Shown here: piece after piece, positions 26,496-35,316 of the stretch
How positions within the stretch are numbered: position 1 is the stretch's first letter
Layout of the letters: every line of letters begins with the position of its first letter
DNA from: Limnohabitans sp. Jir72
Lineage (GTDB): Bacteria > Pseudomonadota > Gammaproteobacteria > Burkholderiales > Burkholderiaceae_C
Length of the DNA: 64,000 bases
Direction of reading: 5' to 3'
Assembly (NCBI RefSeq): GCF_003063575.1
Contig: NZ_NESC01000002.1
Location: 1-64,000 of the forward strand
Translations under genes and position numbers: made by a program
The notes under the pieces: generated by a model
The model's database searches: none
What the model saw: the letters and a program-made list of their open reading frames with translations, nothing else
What the model was told of the DNA's origin: nothing

Positions 26496-27227
26496 TCAGG
26501 GTTTGTCGTGGGGGTGGCGCGCATCGCGCACGCCCTGGCGGATCTCTTGCAGCGTGCCCAGCCATTGGCGAAATTGGTGGGCCTGCATTTTGAGCTGGTA
26601 ATCGATCTCGGCCATCTGGTCTTGAAACAGGCCGCTGACCTGGCTGTCCAGTGTGGCGGCGGGCACGGTGAGGTAGGCCTCGCTTTCGCTGCCATCGCGC
26701 TCTACGCGGGCACCGGCGTGGCGGGCGATTTTGAGCATGGCCACGTTCTCACTGAGCGCGTGCACAAACAGCATGCTCACACCCTCGTTGCGGGCATGCA
26801 TCACCGCATGCCGAAACAGCTTGGCGCCCAGGCCCTTGCCGCGCTGGCGGGTGTCCACCGACACGCCGAACTCGGCGCAAGTCGCCCATTGCGGGTCCAC
26901 CGAATAGGCCAAGTGGGCCATGGCCACCAACTCGAGCCGCCGGTTGAAGACCCCAAAGATTTCGTCGCGCACGAAATTCAGGCCCGACACGTAGCGCTCG
27001 ATTTGCTCATCGGTGGCGGGATAACCGAAGCGCAAATAGCGGTCTTGCGGTGTCAAACCCTGCAAATGCTTGAGGATGCGGGGTTTGTGCCGCGCCGCCA
27101 GCGAACGGATCGGGATCCAGCGTGATCCGGGCTTTTCACCCGGCGCAGGCTGCAGATCAACGGCAGACAGCAGTCGGCGCCACAGCTGACGCCAGAATCC
27201 GGGCCGGGGGGGTGAAACAGGTGTCAT
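26496..27227 (-). CDS. GNAT-family N-acetyltransferase
   Basis: About 243 residues. The core GNAT acetyl-CoA site is VDTRQRGKGLGAKLFRHAVMH (Q/R-x-x-G-x-G/A motif), flanked by ELVAMAHLAYSVDPQ and FVHALSENVAMLKIARHAGA. An N-terminal ~60-residue segment and a C-terminal helical extension surround it. The start at 27227 (MTPVSPPRPGFW) is chosen; upstream codons run into the spacer. It lies between corC and the divergent fadD gene. The acceptor substrate is not predictable. Confidence 0.82.
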   Translation of the reverse strand: MTPVSPPRPGFWRQLWRRLLSAVDLQPAPGEKPGSRWIPIRSLAARHKPRILKHLQGLTPQDRYLRFGYPATDEQIERYVSGLNFVRDEIFGVFNRRLELVAMAHLAYSVDPQWATCAEFGVSVDTRQRGKGLGAKLFRHAVMHARNEGVSMLFVHALSENVAMLKIARHAGARVERDGSESEAYLTVPAATLDSQVSGLFQDQMAEIDYQLKMQAHQFRQWLGTLQEIRQGVRDARHPHDKP

Positions 27228-27388
27228 GGTGTTGCCTAGGGTATTCCCTGATTTTGCGCCCAAATCGATGGCCCTGCCAAAACCGGCTATTTGTCGCGTG
27301 AGGGACCTTTTCCACTCTCACCGAGGGCTTGCCCGGTCACACCCGCAGCTGGAGCTGGCGACAATGAGTGCAAAGAGGAGCAATGCAC

Positions 27389-29074
27389 ATGGAACGTATT
27401 TGGCAAAAGAACTACCCCGCAGGCGTGGCCCATGAAGTGGACCCCGGCCAGTACAACAGCCTGACGGATTTGCTGGAGAGGGCATTTCGCGAGCACGGCG
27501 ACAGTCCGTTCTCGGTTTGCATGAACCGCTGGATGAGCTACAAGGAGCTCAACCAGCTGTCCACCGCGCTGGGCGCCTGGCTGCAAAGCAAAGGCCTGCC
27601 CCCCGGCAGCCGCGTGGCGATCATGCTGCCCAACCTGCCCCAGTTTGCCGTCACGATGGCCGCTGTTTTGCGTGCGGGCTACACCTGTGTGAACGTCAAC
27701 CCGCTGTACACCGCGCGTGAACTGGAGCACCAGCTCAAGGACTCGGGCGCCACTGCCATTGTGGTGCTGGAAAACTTCGCGGCCACCTTGCAGGAAGTGC
27801 TGGACAACACGGCCATCCAGCACGTGGTGGTGGCCTCCATTGGCGATCTGCTGGGCTCCTGGTATGGCCGCTGGATGACGTTTGCCGTGCGCCATCTGGC
27901 CAAACTCGTGCCCGAGTACGAGCTGTCCCTGGAAGGCGGGCGCACGGTGACCCCGTTCAAGAAAGCCATCGCGCAAGGCCGAAACATGACCCTGAAGGCC
28001 GTGCAACAGTCGCTGGACGACATCGCCTTTTTGCAGTACACCGGCGGCACCACGGGCCTGAGCAAAGGTGCCGTGCTAACCCACCGCAACGTGGTGGCCG
28101 CCATGCTGCAGGCCGAAGCCTGGTTCTCACCGGCCCTGGCCGACATCGGCGACCTGCGCAAAGTCAACAGCATTGCCGCGCTGCCGCTGTACCACATCTA
28201 TGCCTTGACGCTGTGTCTGCTGGCGATTCGCCAGGGCTCCCACATCACCCTGGTGCCTAACCCGCGTGACTTCGGCAAGTTCATCGAGGTGCTCAAGCAG
28301 CGCCCCTTCCACATGCTGCCGGGCGTGAACACCTTGTTCAACGCGCTGATGCAGCACCCGATGTTCAAGACCATCAATTTCTCCTCGCTCAAGCTGACGC
28401 AAGCGGGCGGCATGGCCGCATCGGCCGGCACAGCCCACCACTGGCAAGCGGCCACGGGCAGCGCCATGATCGAAGGCTGGGGCATGAGCGAGACCTGCGC
28501 CATCGGCACCAACAACCCGGTCACGCAAAAAACCTTCAGCGGCAACATTGGCCTGCCTCTGCCCAGCATTGACATCGCCATCAAGGACGACGCGGGCAAC
28601 AGCCTGCCCGTGGGCAGCTCGGGCGAGATTTGCATCCGCGGCCCCAACGTGATGGTGGGCTACTACAACCAGCCCGAAGAGAACGCCAAGACCTTCACCG
28701 CCGATGGCTTCATGCGCACGGGCGACATTGGCGTCATGGACGAAGGCGGCTACACCCGCATCGTGGACCGCAAGAAAGACATGATCATCGTCAGCGGCTT
28801 CAACGTCTTCCCCAACGAGCTGGAAAACGTGATCTCCACCTGCCCCGGCGTGGTTGAGTGCGCGGCCGTGGGCATTGCGGACGAAATGCAAGGCGAGGCC
28901 ATCAAGGTGTTTGTGGTGCGCAACGACCCGCTGCTGACCGAGGAGGCCGTGGCACGTTTCTGTCACGACAACCTGACCGGTTACAAGCGCCCCAAATACA
29001 TCGAGTTCCGCGACGAACTGCCCAAGACCAACGTGGGCAAGATCTTGCGCCGCGAACTGCGCAGCAACAAGTAA
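27389..29074 (+). CDS. fadD: Long-chain fatty acid-CoA ligase
   Basis: Adenylate-forming ligase of 561 residues that activates fatty acids on entry. It has the ATP loop YTGGTTGLSKGAVLTHRN, GWGMSETCAIGTNNP, the hinge motif FMRTGDIGVMDEGGYTRIVD, and the A10-like Lys in PKTNVGKILRREL. The start at 27389 (MERIWQKNYPAGV) has GAGGAG at good spacing; the ATG at 27383 is too close to it. The next gene, a beta-lactamase-fold hydrolase, starts 7 bp downstream, so the two form an operon. Confidence 0.93.
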   Translation: MERIWQKNYPAGVAHEVDPGQYNSLTDLLERAFREHGDSPFSVCMNRWMSYKELNQLSTALGAWLQSKGLPPGSRVAIMLPNLPQFAVTMAAVLRAGYTCVNVNPLYTARELEHQLKDSGATAIVVLENFAATLQEVLDNTAIQHVVVASIGDLLGSWYGRWMTFAVRHLAKLVPEYELSLEGGRTVTPFKKAIAQGRNMTLKAVQQSLDDIAFLQYTGGTTGLSKGAVLTHRNVVAAMLQAEAWFSPALADIGDLRKVNSIAALPLYHIYALTLCLLAIRQGSHITLVPNPRDFGKFIEVLKQRPFHMLPGVNTLFNALMQHPMFKTINFSSLKLTQAGGMAASAGTAHHWQAATGSAMIEGWGMSETCAIGTNNPVTQKTFSGNIGLPLPSIDIAIKDDAGNSLPVGSSGEICIRGPNVMVGYYNQPEENAKTFTADGFMRTGDIGVMDEGGYTRIVDRKKDMIIVSGFNVFPNELENVISTCPGVVECAAVGIADEMQGEAIKVFVVRNDPLLTEEAVARFCHDNLTGYKRPKYIEFRDELPKTNVGKILRRELRSNK

Positions 29075-29081
29075 AGTCCGC

Positions 29082-30005
29082 ATGCCGATACGTCCCGCAC
29101 TGCCCCCTGGCGTCACCGTGCTTGAGCGCGGCTGGCTGTCGGCCAACAACATCTTGTTGTGCGACCAGGACCGTGCCACCTTGGTGGACAGCGGTTATGT
29201 CACGCACCAAGCGCAGACCCTGGCCCTGCTGGGCCATGCCCTGCAAGGCCGCACGCTGGACCTGCTGGTCAACACCCACTTGCACAGCGACCATTGCGGC
29301 GGCAACCAGGCCCTGCAAGCGCATTACCCGGCGCTGCAAACCTGGATCCCGCCAGGCCTGGCAGCTGCCGTGCAGGGCTGGCAGGAAGACGCCCTGAGCT
29401 ACAAGCCCACAGGGCAAAACTGCCCGCCCTTTCACTTCAATGGCTTGCTGCAACCGGGCAGCACCCACCGCTGGGGCGACATGGACTGGCAGGTGCACGC
29501 AGCACCCGGGCATGACCCGCACTCGGTCATCTTGTTTGCCCCCGAGCACCGCCTGCTGATGTCGGCCGATGCGCTGTGGCAAAACGGTTTTGGCGTGGTG
29601 TTTCCCGAGCTGGTGGGCGTGGATGCGTTTGATGAAGTGGCCCAAACCCTGGACCTGATCGAGCGACTGGACCCGGCCACCATCATCCCGGGGCATGGCG
29701 CGGTCTTCACCGAAGTCGCGCCCGCCCTGGCCCTGGCACGCAGCAAACTCGAAGGCTTCGCGAAAAACCCCGAAAAACACGCGCGCTACGGCACCAAGGT
29801 TTTGCTCAAATTCAAACTCCTGGAATGGGGCCAGATCTCTCGGACTGACTTCGACGCCTGGGCCGAACAAGTGCCCTACCTGAACGATCTGCACGCGCGC
29901 TTTGGTCTGGGCCACGATCACAAAACTTGGCTGGACATGATGCTGGCCGAGCTGCAACGCAGCGGGGCCATGCAGGTGAAAGAAGGCGTGTTGATCGACG
30001 CTTGA
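29082..30005 (+). CDS. Metallo-beta-lactamase-fold hydrolase
   Basis: Metal-dependent hydrolase of 307 residues. The motif NTHLHSDHCGGNQAL supplies HxHxDH, with further ligands in HAAPGHDPHSVILF, LMSADALWQNGFG and IIPGHGAVF. No signal peptide is evident. It is co-transcribed with fadD, suggesting a role with acyl-CoA or lipid-derived intermediates, but the reaction is unknown. The operon ends at the strong terminator at 30029-30065. Confidence 0.85.
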   Translation: MPIRPALPPGVTVLERGWLSANNILLCDQDRATLVDSGYVTHQAQTLALLGHALQGRTLDLLVNTHLHSDHCGGNQALQAHYPALQTWIPPGLAAAVQGWQEDALSYKPTGQNCPPFHFNGLLQPGSTHRWGDMDWQVHAAPGHDPHSVILFAPEHRLLMSADALWQNGFGVVFPELVGVDAFDEVAQTLDLIERLDPATIIPGHGAVFTEVAPALALARSKLEGFAKNPEKHARYGTKVLLKFKLLEWGQISRTDFDAWAEQVPYLNDLHARFGLGHDHKTWLDMMLAELQRSGAMQVKEGVLIDA

Positions 30006-30028
30006 GCCCCGACAAAGCCGGGCCAAAG

Positions 30029-30065
30029 AAAAAGCCGCTGTTTCTTGCGAAACAGCGGCTTTTTG
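30029..30065. terminator. Strong intrinsic terminator, probably bidirectional
   Basis: AAAAAGCCGCTGTTT and AAACAGCGGCTTTTT form a perfect 15-bp stem around CTTGCG, ending in a T-run on + and, mirrored, on the minus strand. It ends the fadD operon, and marks the last clearly chromosomal-type sequence before composition changes. Confidence 0.9.
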
Positions 30066-30118
30066 TTTGGTGGTGGAATCTGGACGTTCAAATGAAACGC
30101 TCTCAGAAAACATAACGG

Positions 30119-30140
30119 CCCCTGTCACTTCGTGACGGGG
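30119..30140 (+). terminator. Second hairpin after the fadD operon
   Basis: CCCCTGTCAC and GTGACGGGG pair around TTC with one bulged base, followed by TTTGTC. It is a weaker, possible back-up terminator. The stretch from 30141 to 30286 holds no gene that can be supported and covers the change in base composition. Confidence 0.45.
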
Positions 30141-30286
30141 TTTGTCGGGCCGTGTCGGGCTTCTGAAACCCGCCAACTCCCGCCACCCCAAGGCGCTAAA
30201 AATAACGCCACAGTGGCCGTTTTGTGCCCTTTAGGGCCCAGACAGATTGGATTCTATCTGAAATCCTTCAGGCTTGGCGAAACCCA

Positions 30287-30922
30287 TCAGTTTTTTGGCG
30301 CTGGCACTGCCGACAAATTGGCCATGTGTGACCAGGTCATCAACTCGGCTGCTCTTGCTTGATCAGCACTGAGCCACTCTTCGAAGAGCTTTGGCCGGAT
30401 GATCACCGGGGTGCGTTTTTCATCTCCGGGTTTGTGAAACTGCCGCATGATGGGATGCTGATCTGCATTGACTGTGAGCATTGAGAACGAGACCACTCGC
30501 TCACCCGTTGCCAGGTCTGTCCAACGATCCCACAAGCTGGCGATAGCAAACGGCTCTCGTGAAGCTAGTTCGATTCTGAACCGCACAGCTTTCCCAGACT
30601 CATAGGACGGCTCGAAAAAATTGTCGACCAGCACCAGTCCGAACTGACGCTGCCTCCATGCGCCACGGTAGCTAGGTTTTTCCGCTGCCGTCTCACTTCG
30701 GGCGTTGTAGGTGTGGCGGCTGATCTTGTCATCTTTAGCCCATGAAGGGATCAATCCAAACTTGGCCAAGCCGCATGCCACCCGACCTGTCTGATGACTT
30801 TTCACGATGATCGGCGCGTCGAACCCTGGGTACGACTCACCTGGGTAACCAGATGGCAAGTCAACGCCCAGCGAAGATTTCACCCACTGGGTGTTCTTTG
30901 TTGGCGTGAAGTTGGTACACAC
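30287..30922 (-). CDS. SRAP-domain protein (YedK/HMCES-like)
   Basis: SOS-response-associated peptidase-fold protein, which forms a covalent DNA-protein crosslink with abasic sites in single-stranded DNA. The catalytic residues are visible: Cys2 (after removal of Met; the reading begins GTG-TGT), Asn73 in YNARSE, Glu104 in FFEP, and His163 in RQFHKPGDEKRTPVII. These correspond to Cys2/Asn75/Glu105/His160 of E. coli YedK. It has 211 residues. The HKPGDEKR insertion replaces the short H-x-R-M-P of YedK. The start is GTG at 30922. It is the last minus-strand gene of the island's left end, downstream of a helicase. Confidence 0.9.
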   Translation of the reverse strand: MCTNFTPTKNTQWVKSSLGVDLPSGYPGESYPGFDAPIIVKSHQTGRVACGLAKFGLIPSWAKDDKISRHTYNARSETAAEKPSYRGAWRQRQFGLVLVDNFFEPSYESGKAVRFRIELASREPFAIASLWDRWTDLATGERVVSFSMLTVNADQHPIMRQFHKPGDEKRTPVIIRPKLFEEWLSADQARAAELMTWSHMANLSAVPAPKN

Positions 30923-30935
30923 ACGAGCAGTTTAG

Positions 30936-31460
30936 CTAACTGAATGTGAACCCTCTTGATTGAGCGAAAAGCACAAACAACTCCAGCCCTGCGTTAGGTG
31001 AAATTTGCTCGAAATACCGAACACTTGCACCGTAGTTGCTTGGGACTTCCCAAACTGGATGATCGTATAGATAGCCTGTTCCCCACTTAGAAAGCACTCG
31101 CTCCCCCTTCAGAGTAGTGCCAACGTGCCTGAACGAGTCATCTTGAAAATAGATCACAAGGTCACCAGTGAGAAACGTGCCTTTTGGCCGCTCCAGAAGA
31201 AGTTCATGGCTCAACAGAAAATTTATGAAATCGGCCCCTGCAAATGTTCGACCCAATCCGAAACCAGCGACAGATAGATACGTTGGATCTTGCACTAATC
31301 CGAATGAGTGAACTACACATGTGTAGCTCTCAATCGGATATTGACTTTCAATAATTTTGATTCCATGCCCTGTAATTAAGCTTAACTCCTGAATCAGCAA
31401 GGGGTGCTGGGTCACAGGCAATGTGTCTGTAATGCGTTGCAGATCTTGGCGAAGTGTCAT
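30936..31460 (-). CDS. Unknown protein with a papain/NlpC-like pattern
   Basis: A 174-residue protein that I cannot name with certainty. It contains SYTCVVHSFGL, then HVGTTLKGERVLSKWGTGYLYDHPVWEVP. The order Cys, His, polar is what NlpC/P60-like cysteine peptidases show, and the layout resembles DUF7689-type proteins. No signal peptide or membrane segment is seen. It sits 10 bp downstream of the large helicase gene and 13 bp upstream of the SRAP gene, so the three probably form one transcript. A structure prediction would decide whether Cys and His face one another. Confidence 0.6.
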   Translation of the reverse strand: MTLRQDLQRITDTLPVTQHPLLIQELSLITGHGIKIIESQYPIESYTCVVHSFGLVQDPTYLSVAGFGLGRTFAGADFINFLLSHELLLERPKGTFLTGDLVIYFQDDSFRHVGTTLKGERVLSKWGTGYLYDHPVWEVPSNYGASVRYFEQISPNAGLELFVLFAQSRGFTFS

Positions 31461-31470
31461 ACCAGTCTTG

Positions 31471-34329
31471 TTACCGAATGTTGCGCGTATAGCTGCACTG
31501 CCCGGAAGAGTAATTTGTGCAACCTAGGAACGCGCCGTATTTTCCATCGCGTCTAACGAGCATCCCATCCTCACACTCAGGGCATGCCTCGTACTCTTTG
31601 TTGCATCTCGGGTTGTCGCAACAAATATGCACCCCATAGCGAACGAGGAAGCCTCTTCCGCAAGCAATGCAGGGGCGGCTGGTTGCCTCGCAGATTGGGT
31701 AATTCGAACAACCGAAAAATAGGCCATGCTGGCTATTACGCTCAGCCATCGGCGCCTGACAAGCAGTGCAACGTCGATTGATGGCCCGTCCGAGATAGCT
31801 CTTGTCAACATCAGGATCTTTGATGAGCTCATTGAAGAATGTCGACTCAGCGCTGGGATCTCCGACAACATACACAGCGTGCTTGGTTCGCGTTAAAGCC
31901 ACATAAAGCAATCGACGCTCTTCGGCATGCTCAAAATGCTCTCGAGCTGATAGCACCAGATCCAACAGAGGATCATCGGCGATTTCGCTCGGGAACGAGT
32001 ACCGTCCGCTCTTAACTCCGACCAGAATGGCATAGTCTGCTTCAGCCCCCTTGGCCGCATGCACACTGCTAAAAGTCAAAGTCAAATCTGGCCGTTGTGC
32101 TTTCAGTTCAGCAATACCCAGTTGATCCCTATAGAAGTTATATCGAGCCAATATTAGGACGCTCGTTTTTCCGGAGCTTGCTACAGGAATATGCTGCGCA
32201 ATTGACTCAAGTAGTGACCCGCTCTCCTTTTGAGGATGCCAGAGGATCACGGATTTCGAGTTGTCACGCACTTTCGCAATGACCTTCTTTTTGATCTGAG
32301 CTTCATTCTTCAGGACAAATCGTGAAGCCACAGACTCGACCATCTGATCGAAGCGGAATGTCTCAGGAAGCATTCGGACTTCATGTCTCCCGAAATGATC
32401 TTCGAAGGACGTCATGACGCTGATGTCACTTCCTGAAAACCGATAGATCGACTGCCAGTCATCGCCCACGGCGACTAATTTTGCGTGGTCGGTTGATCTG
32501 ATTAGTGACTTGATGAACTGCGCTCTGCCGATTGAAATATCCTGAAACTCATCAATCAAAACGTACTTAATGTCTTTGAGCTCATGTCCGCCATCTAGCG
32601 CTTGCTCCGCAAGACGAATCATGTCGTTGAAATCGATCAGGGAGGAAGAGGCGAGGTGCTCTTGATATCGCTGATACACCTTCCCAAATATTTCAATAAA
32701 TTTTCTAGCACGAGCCGCATCAGAATCATTCTGAGGGAGTCGATTGGATAGATCACCAAGACTCAGAAGTGAACCTTTGAAGAGATTCAGAAAGGTACCA
32801 AGCAAAATCCCAAGCTCAGAGATGTATCCAGAAGAATTGAGCTTATCCAGCAGTTGGTCCTTCGGCAGAGGCGAAAAGATCACACCCTGCTGCTCAAGAT
32901 TCCTTCGGAGGTTGCCTGTCAGTGTGCCACTTCGTTTCTCACGACTGAATGTCTGAACAAGCTTTGTCTTGTATTGCTGATGGGTAAGAATTTTCCAATC
33001 TCGAGACTCTAGGTAATCCTTTTCATTGATGAATGGCGGAGTGTTTCCGTTGATATCAATTGCGAAATGCTCTATGTAGATTCCGTAGTCAGGCAGGTAG
33101 AAGTCGGGCTTGTATTGACGCCTTTTAATGCTGGCGACAGGGTGTTCGTAGTCTTGCTCGTAAAGGTAATTCACCCCATTTGCATAAAAGAAGTTGGCCA
33201 GCTCAAGCTCTTCAAGACTTTTGACCGTCTCCCCATTCAAAGTAATCAGCCCGACTGAGCGAACGTAGGCGATGTAATCACCCATGCTCTTGAAGTCGAA
33301 TTGATCGCGATATGGCTTTGCATAACTGACGAAAAATTCAGCCAGCTCAGCGTAGTTGTCTTCGTAGATCTGTTTGATCAACCCGTCGAGATACTCTCCA
33401 AGCTTTTCTCGACTCTCCGCTAACTCTGTGAGGCTAGGTTTTTGGCCTTGCGCTTCAGCAAGTATCTTCAAACCAAGAGCATGGAATGTATTTATGTTGA
33501 TGCCAGGATACGGTGAGGCGAGGGATTTCTCCAGATCTTGTTGTACGTTCTTGTTGAAAGAAATCACTAAGATTTGATGAGGGGAAGCCATCCCCTTGTG
33601 AACAAGGTAGGCAACCTTGGACTTGATGGTCGTTGTTTTACCCGAGCCAGCTGCAGCGACAACCAACTCTGCATCTTCATTAACGATGACTGCTTTTCTT
33701 TGCTCTAACGTGAGCGGATTTGAGAGCACGCTATCAAAGAAGCTCTGGTAACGCCTTAGCTCTTGCCCCTCGAATTCCAGATTGCATTTAGAACGAAAAC
33801 CCGTCCGATTTGCCTTCACCTCGTTCATGTACCGAATGTGATTGGCTAGCTCCAACTTAAACATTGGCAAGTCAGATACATCCGTGCTCCAAAGATACGT
33901 GAGTCGATCCTCATGCTCTTGCAAGATATCGTCGATCTCACGATATGTCACCCATCGCTCACCTCTCGTAGCACTCAAATACCAATTGGTGCAACCTTCA
34001 ATCCATTCGGCATTTGTAGCATTGCGATCATCAAAATTCTTGGCCTCGGCACTGCGCGCCTTCAATATCTGCGCAATTTTTTCTTGGGTTCCATTCGTAA
34101 CCCATCCAAAGACTTCTTGAGAGCCGTTTGCCAGCTTGAAGTTGATTCTTGACCAAATGAATTGACGTTCAACCTCAAGACCGTCTAAGTCCGAATACGA
34201 AACTTGCACGCTCCCATCAGCAGACTTGAGAGTTAAAAAATATGGGCTAAATCGCAAGAACCTTTGCCCAGCATCACTGGAGAAAATCCGGTGAAAAAAA
34301 GAGGGCCGAAATTCGGTAAGTAAGGTCAT
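31471..34329 (-). CDS. UvrD/HelD-like superfamily 1 helicase with nuclease-like insertion and zinc ribbons
   Basis: A 952-residue UvrD-type DNA helicase most like helicase IV. It has a non-motor N-terminal 200 residues, the Q motif LTLEQRKAV (from about 207), Walker A AAAGSGKTTTI (Lys231), motif II VLIDEFQD (593-597) and motif III VGDDWQSIYRFSG. Between Walker A and motif II, a segment around 372-425 (ELANFFYANGVNYLYE, YKPDFYLP, IYIEHF) resembles a PD-(D/E)xK nuclease core with Asp409 and Glu420. The last ~100 residues hold three topoisomerase-type C4 zinc ribbons (CTACQAPM, CIACGRGF, CPECEDGM). It heads the helicase, DUF7689-like and SRAP transcript. It probably acts in DNA repair or in defence. 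Confidence 0.85.
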   Translation of the reverse strand: MTLLTEFRPSFFHRIFSSDAGQRFLRFSPYFLTLKSADGSVQVSYSDLDGLEVERQFIWSRINFKLANGSQEVFGWVTNGTQEKIAQILKARSAEAKNFDDRNATNAEWIEGCTNWYLSATRGERWVTYREIDDILQEHEDRLTYLWSTDVSDLPMFKLELANHIRYMNEVKANRTGFRSKCNLEFEGQELRRYQSFFDSVLSNPLTLEQRKAVIVNEDAELVVAAAGSGKTTTIKSKVAYLVHKGMASPHQILVISFNKNVQQDLEKSLASPYPGININTFHALGLKILAEAQGQKPSLTELAESREKLGEYLDGLIKQIYEDNYAELAEFFVSYAKPYRDQFDFKSMGDYIAYVRSVGLITLNGETVKSLEELELANFFYANGVNYLYEQDYEHPVASIKRRQYKPDFYLPDYGIYIEHFAIDINGNTPPFINEKDYLESRDWKILTHQQYKTKLVQTFSREKRSGTLTGNLRRNLEQQGVIFSPLPKDQLLDKLNSSGYISELGILLGTFLNLFKGSLLSLGDLSNRLPQNDSDAARARKFIEIFGKVYQRYQEHLASSSLIDFNDMIRLAEQALDGGHELKDIKYVLIDEFQDISIGRAQFIKSLIRSTDHAKLVAVGDDWQSIYRFSGSDISVMTSFEDHFGRHEVRMLPETFRFDQMVESVASRFVLKNEAQIKKKVIAKVRDNSKSVILWHPQKESGSLLESIAQHIPVASSGKTSVLILARYNFYRDQLGIAELKAQRPDLTLTFSSVHAAKGAEADYAILVGVKSGRYSFPSEIADDPLLDLVLSAREHFEHAEERRLLYVALTRTKHAVYVVGDPSAESTFFNELIKDPDVDKSYLGRAINRRCTACQAPMAERNSQHGLFFGCSNYPICEATSRPCIACGRGFLVRYGVHICCDNPRCNKEYEACPECEDGMLVRRDGKYGAFLGCTNYSSGQCSYTRNIR

Positions 34330-34400
34330 TTTGTAATCATCGCCTATTTCGAGCAGACCTCAAACAGGATGGTGGCGGCGAAGCTCGCCAAGCCAAGCCC

Positions 34401-34426
34401 AGAAGAAGAACGGCCCCGAAGGGCCG
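34401..34426 (-). terminator. Intrinsic terminator downstream of the HU gene
   Basis: On the minus strand CGGCCC-TTCG-GGGCCG forms a 6-bp stem with a stable UUCG tetraloop, followed by TTCTTCTTCT. It lies 20 bp beyond the HU stop codon and before the helicase gene, so it separates the two. Confidence 0.7.
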
Positions 34427-34446
34427 AAGTCTGGACAAGAGCTAGC

Positions 34447-34728
34447 TCACTTTTTCTTATTCACAGCGGCTTTGAACCCAGCACCAGCTGTAAATTTCGG
34501 CACAGTTGCTGCCGCGATCTTGAGCTTCTCTCCAGTGCGAGGATTTTGACCAGTACGGGCTGCACGCTTGGATGCCTTGAAAGTACCAAAGCCGATCAAC
34601 TGGACGTCTTCCTTCTTTGCCACAGTCTTAACAATCGTGGACAGGACGGCTTCCAGAGCGCGGCCAGCTGCAGCTTTTGATAGATCGGTATTCTTCGCGA
34701 TCGCTTCGATCAATTCACTCTTATTCAC
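34447..34728 (-). CDS. HU-family DNA-binding protein
   Basis: Small histone-like DNA-bending protein of 93 residues. The HU/IHF fold reads MNKSELIEAIAKNTDLSKAA then VQLIGFGTFKASKRAARTGQ with the intercalating arm PRTGEKL and the C-terminal VPKFTAGAGFKAAVN. It begins with GTG after a near-perfect AAGGAG. Being located among accessory genes it is likely an extra HU copy of the island rather than the main chromosomal HU. It has its own terminator. Confidence 0.92.
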   Translation of the reverse strand: MNKSELIEAIAKNTDLSKAAAGRALEAVLSTIVKTVAKKEDVQLIGFGTFKASKRAARTGQNPRTGEKLKIAAATVPKFTAGAGFKAAVNKKK

Positions 34729-34790
34729 TCAAATCTCCTTAATTTTGGGGAAACAGATTTTGGCAGAATCGAAATAACTTTTGAAGAGAG

Positions 34791-35003
34791 TCAGTAGTCG
34801 TCTTTAATCTCTGCAACATCGACGATGACCACTCCTTCAGATTCTTCACCCACTGGAACTTCGTCGAGTAAGTCCCAATCGTCTCGATCATATTCCCCCT
34901 CCTCTACACAATAGATCGCATCATCAGCCGTGTCAGCACGGACACGCAACCATTCATGTATGCGGACAACCCGAGTTCTTTGAATGACGTAGGTGTTTGC
35001 CAT
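34791..35003 (-). CDS. Small acidic protein of unknown function
   Basis: A 70-residue protein starting at 35003 (MANTYVIQRTRVVRIHEWLR) with GGAG eight bases upstream. It has a strand-rich first half and a strongly acidic second half (DDAIYCVEEGEYDRDDWDLL). No known family is recognised. It is 11 bp downstream of the next small gene and is the last member of the array that begins at 40992. The longer reading up to 35147 overlaps that neighbour and is rejected. Confidence 0.6.
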   Translation of the reverse strand: MANTYVIQRTRVVRIHEWLRVRADTADDAIYCVEEGEYDRDDWDLLDEVPVGEESEGVVIVDVAEIKDDY

Positions 35004-35014
35004 TTTTTCTCCAG

Positions 35015-35278
35015 TTACGCAACAATCTCGAATGGCCAGCCATAGTAGCTGTAGAGAAATTCGCCGTCTCCCAATCGGTCTGTAAGCTTTGCTTTTATTC
35101 GAAATCTCGTACCAACGGGGTAATCTGTCACCAACTTCTTTGAGCATTCAACATGAAGAGTTGAGTGAAATTTCTCTCCAGGAATGGGTCTGACATGAAT
35201 ATCGCCGTGTAACCCAGATCCAGATCTTCGATAGCTTTCGACAACAACCCAAAAATATGCCCCATCAACTTTTGCCAT
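35015..35278 (-). CDS. Small protein of unknown function
   Basis: An 87-residue protein starting at 35278 (MAKVDGAYFWVVVESYRR), preceded by GGAGG. It is rich in beta-strand-forming and aromatic residues: YFWVVVESYRR, FHSTLHVECSK, TRFRIKAKLTDR, FLYSYYGWPFEIV. The pattern suggests a small beta-barrel (OB- or SH3-like), but this is a guess from composition. It follows the DUF2130 gene after 38 bp. Confidence 0.6.
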   Translation of the reverse strand: MAKVDGAYFWVVVESYRRSGSGLHGDIHVRPIPGEKFHSTLHVECSKKLVTDYPVGTRFRIKAKLTDRLGDGEFLYSYYGWPFEIVA

Positions 35279-35316
35279 TGCTTCCTCCAACATAAATCTT
35301 GCTGCCGCGAGATCTA

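Noticed and set aside
30119..30286. Island attachment site right after the fadD terminator
   Set aside because: I compared this stretch by eye with 62.87-63.1 kb and found no convincing direct repeat; the boundary is supported only by composition and gene content.
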